Source: JANXSF01 sp043745195
Lineage (GTDB): Bacteria > Acidobacteriota > Terriglobia > Bryobacterales > Bryobacteraceae
Assembly (NCBI GenBank): GCA_043745195.1
Contig: JAYTTF010000100.1
Coordinates: 1 to 64,000 of the forward strand
Length of the DNA: 64,000 nt
Reading direction: 5' to 3'
Positions 25,996 to 35,060 of the stretch are shown piece by piece (position 1 is the stretch's first letter; each line of letters begins with the position of its first letter). The position numbers and the translations under genes were made by a program. The notes beneath the pieces were generated by a model, which made no database searches, had not been told where the DNA came from, and was given only the letters and a program-made list of their open reading frames with translations.

Positions 25996-27627
25996 TTAGC
26001 GCAACACCAACCTCCAATTATTATCAGGGCTAGCTGGGAAGACTTTCTTCTCACGGTAGTAATCAATCATCATTTCGCGGATCTCCATGCCAGACCGCCA
26101 AACAATGGGACCTTTTTGAAATGCCGTGTACCCTGCACTACCACCCGACCTGTAATTGTTCAGCGCGATGCGCAGTTTCTGATCCATCGCTAGCGGCTTG
26201 CCCTTATACATTAAGTTGCGGATACGGTCTCCTTCCGGCCGACGAAGATCGATTTCGTAACTCACACCTTGGGCCATGTCATAGTTGAAGCCGATTACTT
26301 TGGGATTGGTTTGCGCATCCCCAAGGCAACCAGTTTCCGGACAGGGCAAGAAGAAGCGAGCCGCGTTTTCCAAGGCATCTTTCACCATCTGTCCGTCGCC
26401 TTCAATGGCATAAAGTTCATTGTCGTAAATGTAGAGCGAAGCCAGTTCTCGTACCGTCACCGGGCCTTTTGGAAAGCTGACGGCGGTGTTAAAAAGGCTG
26501 GCGAAAGAAACGTCGGCCTTGGCGTAATAAAGCTGCACTTCTTGAATCATGTCCACCAAAGCGGAATCCATTTCCCGGGCGTGTGCTCCATTCATAGACA
26601 CCATTGATTCAGCCACTGGAGCACTCAAATACTTTTCCGCTTGATCGTGATAAGGCTGGGCAATGGCAATCACTCTCGGGTCGGGGACAGTGGCTGCGGT
26701 AACCGGAATCAGACTGCCTTCCTTGCTCGTAAGTTTCCATTTACCAGGAGAGCCTTCCAGCTTCAAATCGACACGAGCCAAAGATCCACCCCAATTTTTC
26801 GCCTGTGCAAGCAGCACCCCGTTGACTGTGGCACCAGACAGTTGCTGGTGCGTATGGCCGAAGAAAATCACATCAATGCCCGGAACTTCAGTGGCGATTT
26901 GATGCACCATGTTTTCTCCCACCGCTTCTCCAGTCTTCACTTGACCAGTGGCTAAATCACGATCAAGGCCGGAGTGAACAATCACAACGACAACATCGGG
27001 CTTGGCGGATTTGCGCATTTCAGCAACGGCTTCAGCGGCGGCAGTTGTCCCGGCAATCCAGCGATAACCTTTGTAGTTTTCGGGCTTTTCCCAAATGGGA
27101 ATTGCCGGAGTGGTGAGCCCGATGATGCCGATTTTTACACCCGCAACGGTTTTCACAATCCAGCCTTGAAAGGGTTTTACACTGGCTCCAGCAGTCAATC
27201 GAGTGTTAGCAGAAAGCCATGGGAACGTTGCCTGGCTGCGTGCAGTCAACATGTTTTTCAGGCCATAATTCAACTCGTGATTTCCCATCGCCATGGCGTC
27301 ATAACGCAGGTAGTTCATCACCGCCATCATCGGATCGGGCTGAGTAGTCTTACCGGCTCGGACAGCCATCTGATGGACAGTTTCCAGCGTCGCCCCCTGA
27401 ATGGTATCGCCGCAATCGAGCAGCAGCGAATTGGGGTTTTGTCGGCGTGCTTCCTGAATCAGCGTCGCCACTTTGGCCAATCCGCGCGGTGCGGATTTGG
27501 CTGTGTAGTAGTCGTAAGGGAAGATGTTGCCGTGAAGATCGGTGCTGGAAAGGATGCTGATTTCAACGGTGGCGGCAGGGAGTGCCGCGATGAAGGTTAC
27601 GCAGATGAAGATTCGCAAGAGAGCCAT
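25996..27627 (-). CDS. Exported 5'-nucleotidase/2',3'-cyclic phosphodiesterase-like enzyme
   Basis: A signal peptide (MALLRIFICVTFIAALPAA) precedes a metallophosphatase domain with SSTDLHGNIFPYDYY, DCGDTIQGAT, AMGNHELNYG and FFGHTHQQ, then a 5'-nucleotidase C-terminal domain (VRELASLYIYDNELYAIEGDG, NYRSGGSAGYTAF). The 543 residues match the UshA/CpdB family. It releases phosphate and nucleosides from nucleotides in the periplasm. The upstream part of the open frame has no signal peptide and was excluded. It is divergent from the cyclophilin gene. Confidence 0.88.
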   Translation of the reverse strand: MALLRIFICVTFIAALPAATVEISILSSTDLHGNIFPYDYYTAKSAPRGLAKVATLIQEARRQNPNSLLLDCGDTIQGATLETVHQMAVRAGKTTQPDPMMAVMNYLRYDAMAMGNHELNYGLKNMLTARSQATFPWLSANTRLTAGASVKPFQGWIVKTVAGVKIGIIGLTTPAIPIWEKPENYKGYRWIAGTTAAAEAVAEMRKSAKPDVVVVIVHSGLDRDLATGQVKTGEAVGENMVHQIATEVPGIDVIFFGHTHQQLSGATVNGVLLAQAKNWGGSLARVDLKLEGSPGKWKLTSKEGSLIPVTAATVPDPRVIAIAQPYHDQAEKYLSAPVAESMVSMNGAHAREMDSALVDMIQEVQLYYAKADVSFASLFNTAVSFPKGPVTVRELASLYIYDNELYAIEGDGQMVKDALENAARFFLPCPETGCLGDAQTNPKVIGFNYDMAQGVSYEIDLRRPEGDRIRNLMYKGKPLAMDQKLRIALNNYRSGGSAGYTAFQKGPIVWRSGMEIREMMIDYYREKKVFPASPDNNWRLVLR

Positions 27628-27658
27628 CGGGCAAGGTTCCAAGTTATAATTTAAGTTT

Positions 27659-28474
27659 ATGCAAACAACTCTATTGTCTCGTATTTTCTTGCCGTTTGGC
27701 CTTGGTGTATTAGCATTTGGACAGCCCACTGTGCCGCCTGTTAAGCCGCCTGTGGCTACACCCAAGCCTGCCGTTGTAGCTCCGCCTGTGGTGAAACGCG
27801 AACCCGGACTTTATTGCGATATGACGATCGTGCAAGGCACGGTTCCGATGGGGACAATCACTTTGATGCTGTTCGAAAAGGAATCGCCAATCACGGTGAA
27901 GAACTTTTCCGATTTGGCGATGGGGCGGAAGGAATATACGAACCCGACGACACGTTTGAAAAGCCGCGTGCCGTTTTTCAATGGCCTAATTTTCCACCGC
28001 GTGATTCCAGGATTCATGATTCAAGGTGGCGATCCAACCGGATCAGGCATGGGCGGAACCGAGGCGATTCCCGATGAATTTCATCCCTCGTTGAAGTTCG
28101 ATGTCCCCGGACGTTTGGCCATGGCGAATGCCGGACTGGGTACAGGAAGCTGCCAGTTCTTCATCACGGAAGGGACGCCTTCGCACTTGAACGGGAAGCA
28201 CACAATTTTTGGACAGGTTGTTACGGGACAGGAACTGGTGGAGAAAATTGCACGGGTTCCACGCGGAGCAGCGGGGGAAAATAAACCGAATGTCCCGGTG
28301 AAGATGGCACGGGTTAGAGTGTACCGTGAACCTCAAGCCCCAGCACCAGTTCAGAAAAAAGCAGTACCAGCGGCTCCAAAACCAGCAGCAGCGAAGCCCG
28401 CAGTTGTTGCACCAAAACCTGCTGTTGTTGCCCCAAAGCCGATGACTCCAAAACCAGTAGCCCCAGCGAAGTAA
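27659..28474 (+). CDS. Exported cyclophilin-type peptidyl-prolyl isomerase
   Basis: After a signal peptide and a Pro/Val/Ala-rich linker (about 24-50) comes a cyclophilin domain with FHRVIPGFMIQGGD, GSCQFFIT and LNGKHTIFGQV, which carry the active-site Arg, Phe, Gln and ligand-binding residues. The C-terminus is a low-complexity tail of repeated Pro-Lys-Pro-Ala-Val-Val-Ala units (about 225-271), possibly a spacer to the cell wall. It should assist folding of secreted proteins. Confidence 0.88.
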   Translation: MQTTLLSRIFLPFGLGVLAFGQPTVPPVKPPVATPKPAVVAPPVVKREPGLYCDMTIVQGTVPMGTITLMLFEKESPITVKNFSDLAMGRKEYTNPTTRLKSRVPFFNGLIFHRVIPGFMIQGGDPTGSGMGGTEAIPDEFHPSLKFDVPGRLAMANAGLGTGSCQFFITEGTPSHLNGKHTIFGQVVTGQELVEKIARVPRGAAGENKPNVPVKMARVRVYREPQAPAPVQKKAVPAAPKPAAAKPAVVAPKPAVVAPKPMTPKPVAPAK

Positions 28475-28533
28475 GATTAGCGCCGTGGGATTCGTCCACC
28501 CCAGCAAGACAACGTAATTGTTGTGTTGATACA

Positions 28534-28980
28534 ATGATTCAAGAATGGTTGAGCAACGGCGACCTGCCGCCTGGGCTACATTTCGCAACTTGGACGGAGA
28601 TCGAAGACCGTTTGGCCTTCAATCCGCAGCGCCGCCGATTGCTGGCCGGATTCCGCGAGGCGTGCGAGATGCTCAGGAAAGCCGGATGCAGGCTGATCTA
28701 CCTGGACGGCAGCTTCGTCACCACCAAGGATCACCCAGGCGACTTCGATGCCTGTTGGGACATTCAGAACGTGGACGACGAGAAGCTCGATCCGGTCTTC
28801 TGGAACTTCTCACAGGGCCGCGCGGCTCAGAAACGGAGATTCCTCGGCGAGTTCTTTCCGGCGCAGTTGCCGGAAGGCGCGACAGGCCGGCTGTTCGTCG
28901 AATTCTTTCAGGTCAACAAGCTGACTGGCGAGTCGAAGGGAATAGTCGCGATTCGGTTGCGAGGGAGTAGGAAAGCATGA
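28534..28980 (+). CDS. DUF6932-like protein (nucleotidyltransferase-fold candidate)
   Basis: The 148-residue protein contains LDGSFVTTKDHPGDFDACWD (58-76): a Gly-Ser pair and a D-x-D about ten residues later, the pattern of minimal nucleotidyltransferases. It is followed by conserved FFPAQLPEG and VEFFQV segments. The gene overlaps the XRE regulator gene that follows by four bases (ATGA), an arrangement typical of toxin-antitoxin pairs. A role as a toxin is inferred from this layout, not shown. The region looks richer in GC than its neighbours. Confidence 0.65.
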   Translation: MIQEWLSNGDLPPGLHFATWTEIEDRLAFNPQRRRLLAGFREACEMLRKAGCRLIYLDGSFVTTKDHPGDFDACWDIQNVDDEKLDPVFWNFSQGRAAQKRRFLGEFFPAQLPEGATGRLFVEFFQVNKLTGESKGIVAIRLRGSRKA

Positions 28981-29414
28981 TCAAAAACGACAAGCAATAC
29001 CGGATCACAAAAGCTCAGGCCCGCCGCTTCGAGAACGCTCTTACCGAACTATCCCGTCAAAAACGTCCGTCGAATATCGCTCCGCGACTCTGGCAGGCCC
29101 AACGCGACGCTGCAGAAAGCCAGTTGTGCGACCTTCAGGAACAGATCAACTCCTACGAGCGGCTCCACATCGGGAAGAGCAAAGAACTCGTCCTTGAAAC
29201 CGTGGAAGACTTGCCGAAGACGTTGATCCAGGCCCGCATCGCGTCGGGAATGACACAAGAAGGGCTCGCGCATCGCCTCGGAGTCAAGACTCAGCAGGTC
29301 CAGCGCTACGAGGCTACGGAATACGAGAGCGCCAGTTTCGCCCGGATTCGGAAAGTGATTCAAGCGCTTGGTCTGCGAATGCCCAAACCCGCTCGCCTTG
29401 TCCGGACTAACTGA
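28977..29414 (+). CDS. XRE-type helix-turn-helix regulator paired with the DUF6932 gene
   Basis: Residues 1-75 are alpha-helical and charged. A helix-turn-helix of the Cro/C1 type follows (about 80-135: LIQARIASGMTQEGLAHRLGVKTQQVQRYE...RKVIQALGL). The four-base overlap with the upstream gene suggests coordinated expression, probably with autoregulation by this protein. It is a likely antitoxin if the pair is a toxin-antitoxin module. Confidence 0.75.
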   Translation: MIKNDKQYRITKAQARRFENALTELSRQKRPSNIAPRLWQAQRDAAESQLCDLQEQINSYERLHIGKSKELVLETVEDLPKTLIQARIASGMTQEGLAHRLGVKTQQVQRYEATEYESASFARIRKVIQALGLRMPKPARLVRTN

Positions 29415-29449
29415 AAGGGTGACCATCGGGGACTGGCGCAAACCAAAAG

Positions 29450-30613
29450 CTACTTCGCCCCCGTCACCACCCACTTGCCCACCTTCGCCGACTTGATCAC
29501 TGCATCACACACCTTCTGCGTCTGCAATGCGCTTCGGAAATCAGGCTGCACCGGCTTGCCACTTTCAATCCCCGCCACAAAATCAGCCAACGCATTCAGA
29601 AACGTGTGCTCATAACCAATGCACGTCCCAGGCACCCAGTAATGCTTCATGTAAGGATGCTCCGGGTTCGTCGTGTGAATCTTCCTCCAACCCGTCAAAT
29701 GGGATTCCGTCTTCTTCCCTGACTGCTTCTGCATGTACTCGAAGTACTGCAAATATTCCGGCTCTTCCAAATCGAAATAAACACTACCATCAGCACCGTT
29801 CAATTCAAACGTATTGAAATTCTTCCGCCCCCGCGCGTACCGTGTCGATTCAAACGTCCCCATCGAACCATTAGCGAACTCGGCCAGAAACATACATGCA
29901 TCATCGATCTTCACCGGCTCCACTTTACCGGAAACTGCATGCTTGCGCTGCTTCACGAACGTCTCAGTCTTCGCCACAACACGTGTGATTGGACCGTTGA
30001 TCCACATTGCCGTGTCAATGGAATGGGCCAGCAAATCGCCAGTCACACCAGACCCGGCGACCTTTGCATCCAAGCGCCATAACCCGGCTCCACCTTGTGG
30101 CACGTCCTCGGCAATGGTCCAATCCTGAAGGTAGGTTGCACGATAGTGGAACGCGCGGCCAATGCGGCCTTCGTCCACAATCTGCTTGGCCAATGCAATG
30201 GCTGGCACGCGGCGATAGTTGAACCAAACCATGTTTGGAACCTTCGCCTTTTCCACCGCCTTCACCATTGCCTCGGCCTGCTTCACATCCATCGCCAAAG
30301 GCTTTTCACACAACACCATTTTGCCGGCCTTGGCCGCAGCCAATGCGATTTCATAGTGCGTATCGTTTGGTGAGCCAATGTCGATTAAATCAATATCCGG
30401 CGCATTCACAACTTTGCGCCAATCGGTCTCTACACGCTCGTAACCCCAGATGTCGGCGAATGCTTGGGCCTTCTTCGGGTCGCGCGCGCAAACGGCTTTC
30501 AAGACGGGCCGATGCTGCACCGGGAAGAAATCGTTCAGTCTCTTATATGCGTTTGAGTGGGTACGGCCCATGAATCCGTAACCAATCATTCCTATGCGAA
30601 GTTCTTTTGCCAT
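29450..30613 (-). CDS. Gfo/Idh/MocA family NAD(P)-dependent sugar oxidoreductase
   Basis: The 387-residue protein starts with a Rossmann motif (IGMIGYGFMGRTHSNAYKRL) and has the EKP motif CEKPLAMD near 98-105, then the C-terminal alpha/beta domain (GDLLAHSIDTAMWINGP). Members oxidise sugars, inositols or their derivatives. The ATG at 30613 begins the Rossmann domain; the longer in-frame extension has no homologous look. It is the last of three genes with short gaps (hydrolase, isomerase, oxidoreductase), suggesting a carbohydrate breakdown operon. Confidence 0.85.
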   Translation of the reverse strand: MAKELRIGMIGYGFMGRTHSNAYKRLNDFFPVQHRPVLKAVCARDPKKAQAFADIWGYERVETDWRKVVNAPDIDLIDIGSPNDTHYEIALAAAKAGKMVLCEKPLAMDVKQAEAMVKAVEKAKVPNMVWFNYRRVPAIALAKQIVDEGRIGRAFHYRATYLQDWTIAEDVPQGGAGLWRLDAKVAGSGVTGDLLAHSIDTAMWINGPITRVVAKTETFVKQRKHAVSGKVEPVKIDDACMFLAEFANGSMGTFESTRYARGRKNFNTFELNGADGSVYFDLEEPEYLQYFEYMQKQSGKKTESHLTGWRKIHTTNPEHPYMKHYWVPGTCIGYEHTFLNALADFVAGIESGKPVQPDFRSALQTQKVCDAVIKSAKVGKWVVTGAK

Positions 30614-30630
30614 TATTTGTTTTGATCCTC

Positions 30631-31581
30631 TTAATTCCCGTACTTGGAGATTAGGCCATCCAAAGCAGTCTTGCAGGTTGCGGTGGCCGCCCAGGCATCG
30701 GGCCAGAAGCATAGGTCAATGGTCCACCAATCGTGAGAAAGCCGCGACGCCTTCACCAGTTCCGGCATGATTTCATCGAAGTTCAAAACGCCCATACCGA
30801 ATGGCGGATGGGCTGAGGTTTCATCTTCGCCCTTAGCATCCTTGTGGCATTTGTTGTCGGAATCAATGACGTGAATATGATTGATGCGGCCGTTCAGCAT
30901 ACGGATCAGTTCCACTTGATTGGCGAATACTTCTTTCTCGCCTTCCTGTCGCGCACCCATCACGCCCACCATCTGGCCATGGCAGGTATCGTATTGCAGG
31001 CCGAAGTTGGCCTTGTCCACTGCATCGTGAATGCGCACAACATCGCTAGGCTTGTTGAACGCAAAGCCCGGTTCAAATTCCCAGGTGACGTACTGCCCGC
31101 GAGCAGCTGCAATATCAGCGCAAGCTTTCCATGCCTTCACCACGCGGGCCAACGCAGTGGCGTAGTCTATTTCCCGATGGATGGTGGGCGGTTGCACACA
31201 ATCAACACGAATGCCTTGAATGCCCAAATCAGAAGCGAAAGCAGAGTTCTTATCAAACTCGGCGATGTACTTTGTAGCATCGTCAGTATTGATCAGCTTT
31301 TCCCCCCACAAGTTGGCAGCCAGGCCGGAAAAACCCAATCCGTATTCTTTCATCTGCGCTTTCAATTCGGTGCGCTGCGATGCTTCAGGCATCGCTCCAC
31401 CAAAGCCTTCATTCGATCCGTTGGGATTGCCGGGATTGGGGTGCGGTGGGAATCCACCCAACTCAACACCATCAAACCCGAGGGTCTTCAAAGTCTTGCA
31501 CACCGTATCAAAATCGATCGGATTGCTGCCATATGGTCCTATTGTGTAGGCCCACGATCCTATGGAACTGCGCTTGCTCAT
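30631..31581 (-). CDS. Sugar phosphate isomerase/epimerase-type TIM-barrel protein
   Basis: The 316-residue protein resembles the AP-endonuclease-2/xylose-isomerase-like barrel: GSWAYTIGPYG..., LGFDGVELGGF, YVTWEFEPGFAFNKP, LQYDTCHGQ and INHIHVIDSD supply the metal-binding Glu, Asp and His residues. Such proteins isomerise or epimerise sugars and often pair with Gfo/Idh/MocA enzymes, as here (17-base gap). The substrate is unknown. Confidence 0.82.
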   Translation of the reverse strand: MSKRSSIGSWAYTIGPYGSNPIDFDTVCKTLKTLGFDGVELGGFPPHPNPGNPNGSNEGFGGAMPEASQRTELKAQMKEYGLGFSGLAANLWGEKLINTDDATKYIAEFDKNSAFASDLGIQGIRVDCVQPPTIHREIDYATALARVVKAWKACADIAAARGQYVTWEFEPGFAFNKPSDVVRIHDAVDKANFGLQYDTCHGQMVGVMGARQEGEKEVFANQVELIRMLNGRINHIHVIDSDNKCHKDAKGEDETSAHPPFGMGVLNFDEIMPELVKASRLSHDWWTIDLCFWPDAWAATATCKTALDGLISKYGN

Positions 31582-31609
31582 TTAGCTAAAAGCTCCTTAC
31601 CTGATTAAT

Positions 31610-33361
31610 TTATTGCAATAGGCGGCGAGCGGCTTCCACCCCACCTGCCCTTTGAATTCCCGGAACAAAAAAGTCCCGCAACAACTCTTCATCTGTACCA
31701 CTATAATCCTTAGGGAATGTTGCTTTTGTAGTTGGCGATACGGCAGCGGCGAATGCCGCCCAAACCTGACCGGCTTCCATGCCCTGTAACTCTGCATCTT
31801 TATGCCCGTTCAATTCCAACCATCGTAAGGCCGTTAAAATATCCTGCACACGTTGCGCATCGTCGGTGCGCTGGAAAGTGGAATAATACTTGCCGGCATC
31901 CTCTCGCCAAGTTCGCGCGGCACCGGTTTGATAGGTGTCCAGCAGAAGCACACTGCGGCCAGCGGCGATCATCCTTTGGACAGACCGTTCCTGCTCAGCA
32001 ATGGCGGATCCGCCTGGATGCACCACCACCACTGCCCTGCCCGTCCCTGGAAACCAGCGTCCGGGCACACGATCCCCCACTCGCGGCCTGCCCATCACAA
32101 TTAATTGTCCGCCAACAATTGCCTCCACCGAATCCGGCCAAACTGCCCCAATGGTCCGCTGCATTCGGTCGCGCAAGGCGTCTTTGGAAAGCGCGGCAGT
32201 TTGCTCCGTTCCGCGTCCACGCCAGTTGTCGAAAATCTTGGCGAATGGCAAAGCGCCTTCCGGCAATGGACCCGCCAGCAGTTCCTCCAGTGCAAACTTC
32301 CGGATGGTCCCTTCCTTCCAACCGCCACTGGCCCCCTGCATCTTTCTGGCGAAAAAATCGTAGACCGCTTCGCGGCTGGCCTGGTTGTAGTTATGTGGTG
32401 CATCAATTTGCACCACCTCCACATCACTCTTATGGTCATAGAGTTCAAAGATCGATTGAACGCGACGGAATTCGTCGCGCGGCACATTGCGCGTCCAATC
32501 GCCGGTTGCCGAAACCAGCAGCATCGGGCGCGGTGCCATCAACGATGCTACTTCCACGTTGTAAGTGCCAACTCTTAGGCCTGGCGCATTCTCGCAAGGG
32601 GAACCGCCCTGCATAATCGCCGAGACCATATTCACTGGCGCAGAGAATCGGATGCGGTCATCCACGGCTGTCAGCAGAAATGTTTGCGTGCCACCGCCCG
32701 ATGCTCCCGTGGCACCCAGGCGTGACTTGTCCACATCAGCCAGGCTTTCCAGAAAATCAACCACGCGGATGGAATTCCAAAGTTGGAGCCCAAGCGGACC
32801 GAAGCTCCACAACTGCTCGGTTGGATTTCCAAACACGTGCGGCGTCTGCTTGGTATCCATATACCCAACCATGTCGTAAATGAAAACCACGAATCCATGC
32901 TGGGCCATGCTCACACCGCGGGCTGGAATATTTCCTAATTCCGTTTGCTCAGCCCGACCGTTGGTCCAGTGGCCGTGCGGAGAAACGATACCCGGAAAGG
33001 GGCCCTTGGGTCCTTTGGGCTTGTACAAATTTCCCGCCAAAAAATAACCTGGCATGGTCTCCAGCCAAACTTTGTCCACCGTATAAGTGCCCCCATCAAA
33101 GCGTCCAAAAATGCGCGGATTCAGCGGAGTCTTTTGGGGCATGGGATCAAGGCCTGCAGAAAGCAGAATCTGTTGGCGCAGGTCGGCCTTGCGCTTCTGC
33201 CAGGAAACCAATGGACCGGGGTTTGGCCACCTGCTGTAGATCTGCTCACTGAAATCAGTGTTGGTTCCGCTTACAAGTGTATTGCGAATATCGAAACTGG
33301 GAACTTCCGCATGCGCAGAAATGGAAAGCAACAAGCAAACGAAAACAGCTGAAATTCTCAT
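31610..33361 (-). CDS. Exported alpha/beta hydrolase, acetyl xylan esterase-like
   Basis: A signal peptide (MRISAVFVCLLLSISAHA) precedes a long alpha/beta hydrolase. The nucleophile elbow is GASGGG (in RLGATGASGGGTQT), an oxyanion-type SPHGHW stretch comes earlier, and a His in DAPHNYNQASREAVYDFF lies where the catalytic His is expected. A second, smaller hydrolase-like part occupies the C-terminus (VVVHPGGSAIAEQERSV). It likely removes acyl groups from carbohydrates in the periplasm, consistent with the sugar genes after it. Confidence 0.75.
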   Translation of the reverse strand: MRISAVFVCLLLSISAHAEVPSFDIRNTLVSGTNTDFSEQIYSRWPNPGPLVSWQKRKADLRQQILLSAGLDPMPQKTPLNPRIFGRFDGGTYTVDKVWLETMPGYFLAGNLYKPKGPKGPFPGIVSPHGHWTNGRAEQTELGNIPARGVSMAQHGFVVFIYDMVGYMDTKQTPHVFGNPTEQLWSFGPLGLQLWNSIRVVDFLESLADVDKSRLGATGASGGGTQTFLLTAVDDRIRFSAPVNMVSAIMQGGSPCENAPGLRVGTYNVEVASLMAPRPMLLVSATGDWTRNVPRDEFRRVQSIFELYDHKSDVEVVQIDAPHNYNQASREAVYDFFARKMQGASGGWKEGTIRKFALEELLAGPLPEGALPFAKIFDNWRGRGTEQTAALSKDALRDRMQRTIGAVWPDSVEAIVGGQLIVMGRPRVGDRVPGRWFPGTGRAVVVVHPGGSAIAEQERSVQRMIAAGRSVLLLDTYQTGAARTWREDAGKYYSTFQRTDDAQRVQDILTALRWLELNGHKDAELQGMEAGQVWAAFAAAVSPTTKATFPKDYSGTDEELLRDFFVPGIQRAGGVEAARRLLQ

Positions 33362-33571
33362 CAGGAGAGCATTCTATCAAGAAGGGTAAGGGGAATGCCT
33401 AAGGACTAAGTAAGATTTATACTCAAGTAAAACAAATGATTTACTTTGTTTACCTTACAGGCAAAGTTTTTTTGAAGTTTTCTTCACAAATCGCCGATAA
33501 AAGCTTGGAAGAAACAGCTTGGCAACGGTATTCTAACGTTGGATCTCATTTTGAGTAAAGGTGGCAAATCA

Positions 33572-33925
33572 GTGTCAGAACAAGGACTGCCGGAGAGCAT
33601 TCATATGGACATGGTGGCGAGCGATGCCCACCTGACTCAGTTCAATAAATTAATTACGGAATTGTTACGCGGTACATTGACGCGCAATACATTTCGTCCC
33701 TGGGAGATTGAAATTCTTCTGGATATTGAAGGCTGCAGTTTGCGGGAAGGTGCCAAGCGGGAAACGTTGCGGCGTTACCAGAAAGCTGTGCAGCGGCAGA
33801 TGGAAAAAGGGGCTGCCTATCCCATGCGGCTTTCCGATTATTTGGAAAACCCACGCCGTGCAGGCCGTCCTAATGCGGAGGCGGAGGATGTTGATATAGC
33901 TGAAGCCGTGGAAGCCACTCTCTAG
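33572..33925 (+). CDS. Conserved-looking hypothetical protein
   Basis: The start is a GTG preceded by AAAGGTGG at a seven-base gap; an in-frame TTG at 33539 lacks such a site. The 117-residue protein is hydrophilic and alpha-helical: TRNTFRPWEIEILLDIEGC, then RETLRRYQKAVQRQMEKGAAYPMRLSDYLE and an acidic C-terminus. This looks like a regulatory or adaptor protein, but I recognise no domain. The AT-rich upstream region could hold its promoter. Confidence 0.6.
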   Translation: MSEQGLPESIHMDMVASDAHLTQFNKLITELLRGTLTRNTFRPWEIEILLDIEGCSLREGAKRETLRRYQKAVQRQMEKGAAYPMRLSDYLENPRRAGRPNAEAEDVDIAEAVEATL

Positions 33926-33979
33926 TAATCAGGCTATCGCGAGCCGAAGGGGGACATGGGCGGCTGGCAAGTTCCACTT

Positions 33980-34025
33980 GTTTTGCGCTATTTTGTTGGT
34001 CATTTTTTCTCAACTGCCGTTTTTA
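33980..34025 (+). repeat. Dispersed repeat, copy A
   Basis: This 45-base sequence containing CTCAACTGCCGTT recurs near the end of the window (63857-63902) in the same orientation, with three mismatches and one single-base indel. It lies between a hypothetical gene and the DUF433 gene. It is probably a remnant of a small mobile or REP-like element. Confidence 0.65.
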
Positions 34026-34104
34026 GAAACGCTTCGCCCCTGACCCAGCTTGAGGGTTTGCCAGACACTTTCATCCTCACCCGGGGAGAGCGGTAGAATC
34101 AAGC

Positions 34105-34338
34105 ATGCAGCCCTACAAGAATTATTCCTGGATTGTATCCGACCCGGCGCTTCTGGGTGGCAAACTCGCGATCCGCGGAACCAGGTTGTCGGTGGCTCTG
34201 ATCCTTGAATGCCTTTCTTCAAATATGACCTTGAAGGATATTGAAGAGAGCTTCGACGGAGCTTTTCCCGAAGAGGCGCTGTCTGAAGTGCTTCGGGTTG
34301 CCTCAGAATTGGCGGATTCCTTTCATGTGGCTGCTTGA
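34105..34338 (+). CDS. DUF433 (VapB-like) antitoxin
   Basis: The 77-residue protein shows the DUF433 pattern: WIVSDPALLGGKLAIRGTRLSVALILECLSSNMTLKDI. This is a winged-helix-like DNA-binding fold that pairs with PIN-like DUF5615 proteins. It overlaps the downstream gene by 14 bases, consistent with an antitoxin-toxin operon. Confidence 0.85.
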   Translation: MQPYKNYSWIVSDPALLGGKLAIRGTRLSVALILECLSSNMTLKDIEESFDGAFPEEALSEVLRVASELADSFHVAA

Positions 34339-34684
34339 CGCCAACATCGATGTCCATTTGTATTCACTGCTTCGGGAGCTTGGAGTCAGCACGGAATCGG
34401 CAGCCTTTCGCGGGTGGAAAGCGCTCGAAAATGGACAACTCGTCTCCGCCGCAGTTGCGTCGGGATTTGATTGCCTACTGACTCGGGATAGCCTGTTCGG
34501 GGAGTCTGCATCAAAAGCGCTGAAGCAGTTTCCAGGCTTTGCAATCGTCGTTGTTACGCTGCCCCAACAACCGTGGGCAGCGTACAAAGTATCATTTCTC
34601 AATCAGTGGCATGTTCAACCCATTGTGCCGATCCACGGAAGCCTAACCAGTTGGCCGAGTGGCGACCGGGCTGATCAAGACTGA
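34325..34684 (+). CDS. DUF5615 PIN-like toxin
   Basis: The start at 34325 gives MWLLDANIDVHLYSLLRELG, the typical PIN-like opening with an acidic residue (Asp5) early on. A second acidic region follows (FDCLLTRDSLFG, near 55-66). DUF5615 proteins are thought to be RNases neutralised by DUF433 partners. It is 119 residues, the normal size. The longer in-frame start at 34241 lies inside the antitoxin gene and is unlikely. Confidence 0.82.
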   Translation: MWLLDANIDVHLYSLLRELGVSTESAAFRGWKALENGQLVSAAVASGFDCLLTRDSLFGESASKALKQFPGFAIVVVTLPQQPWAAYKVSFLNQWHVQPIVPIHGSLTSWPSGDRADQD

Positions 34685-35060
34685 AAGCCAAATCGCAAAA
34701 CAAAGCCATTTTGCCGATTTCCAGCAACTAGAAAACCACCGGTAACAACTACTGATCACCTGAATTTCCCCTCTTTTCAGTGGCATGCAAAAATGCACCC
34801 GTTGCGCTTTCAAAAACCTGTGAGACTATTTATTCAGGAAGACAAATTGCTGGCCAGCAACTTCCCAAAAATTGAGTCCTCGAGGCAATAAAATCCTCTG
34901 GCGTTCTAAATTGAATCTGAATCGCAAACACGGCTTTGAGCACCGTGAATGCGAGCCCTAAAGCAGGCTGTTAGTGATTTGCAGCCCAGAAGATGAAACA
35001 AGGAACGCCAGTTGAAATGAATTTTGCATTTCCCATTTCGCGAGGCTGTAGTGTGTTTGT
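34685..35060. other. 376-bp intergenic region
   Basis: No convincing open frame, RNA gene or long repeat was seen. It holds the 3' flanks of the DUF5615 gene and of the aminotransferase gene, which converge on it. The region is AT-rich and may contain terminators, but I saw no strong hairpin plus U-tract. Confidence 0.4.

Noticed and set aside
28545..28970. Long overlapping frame inside the DUF6932 gene
   Set aside because: It is an Arg/Gly-rich shadow frame typical of GC-rich coding sequence, while the DUF6932 frame has recognisable motifs and couples to the next gene.
31732..32616. 294-codon plus-strand frame opposite the secreted hydrolase
   Set aside because: It is Pro/Arg/Ser-rich, lacks domains and is antisense to a well-supported gene.
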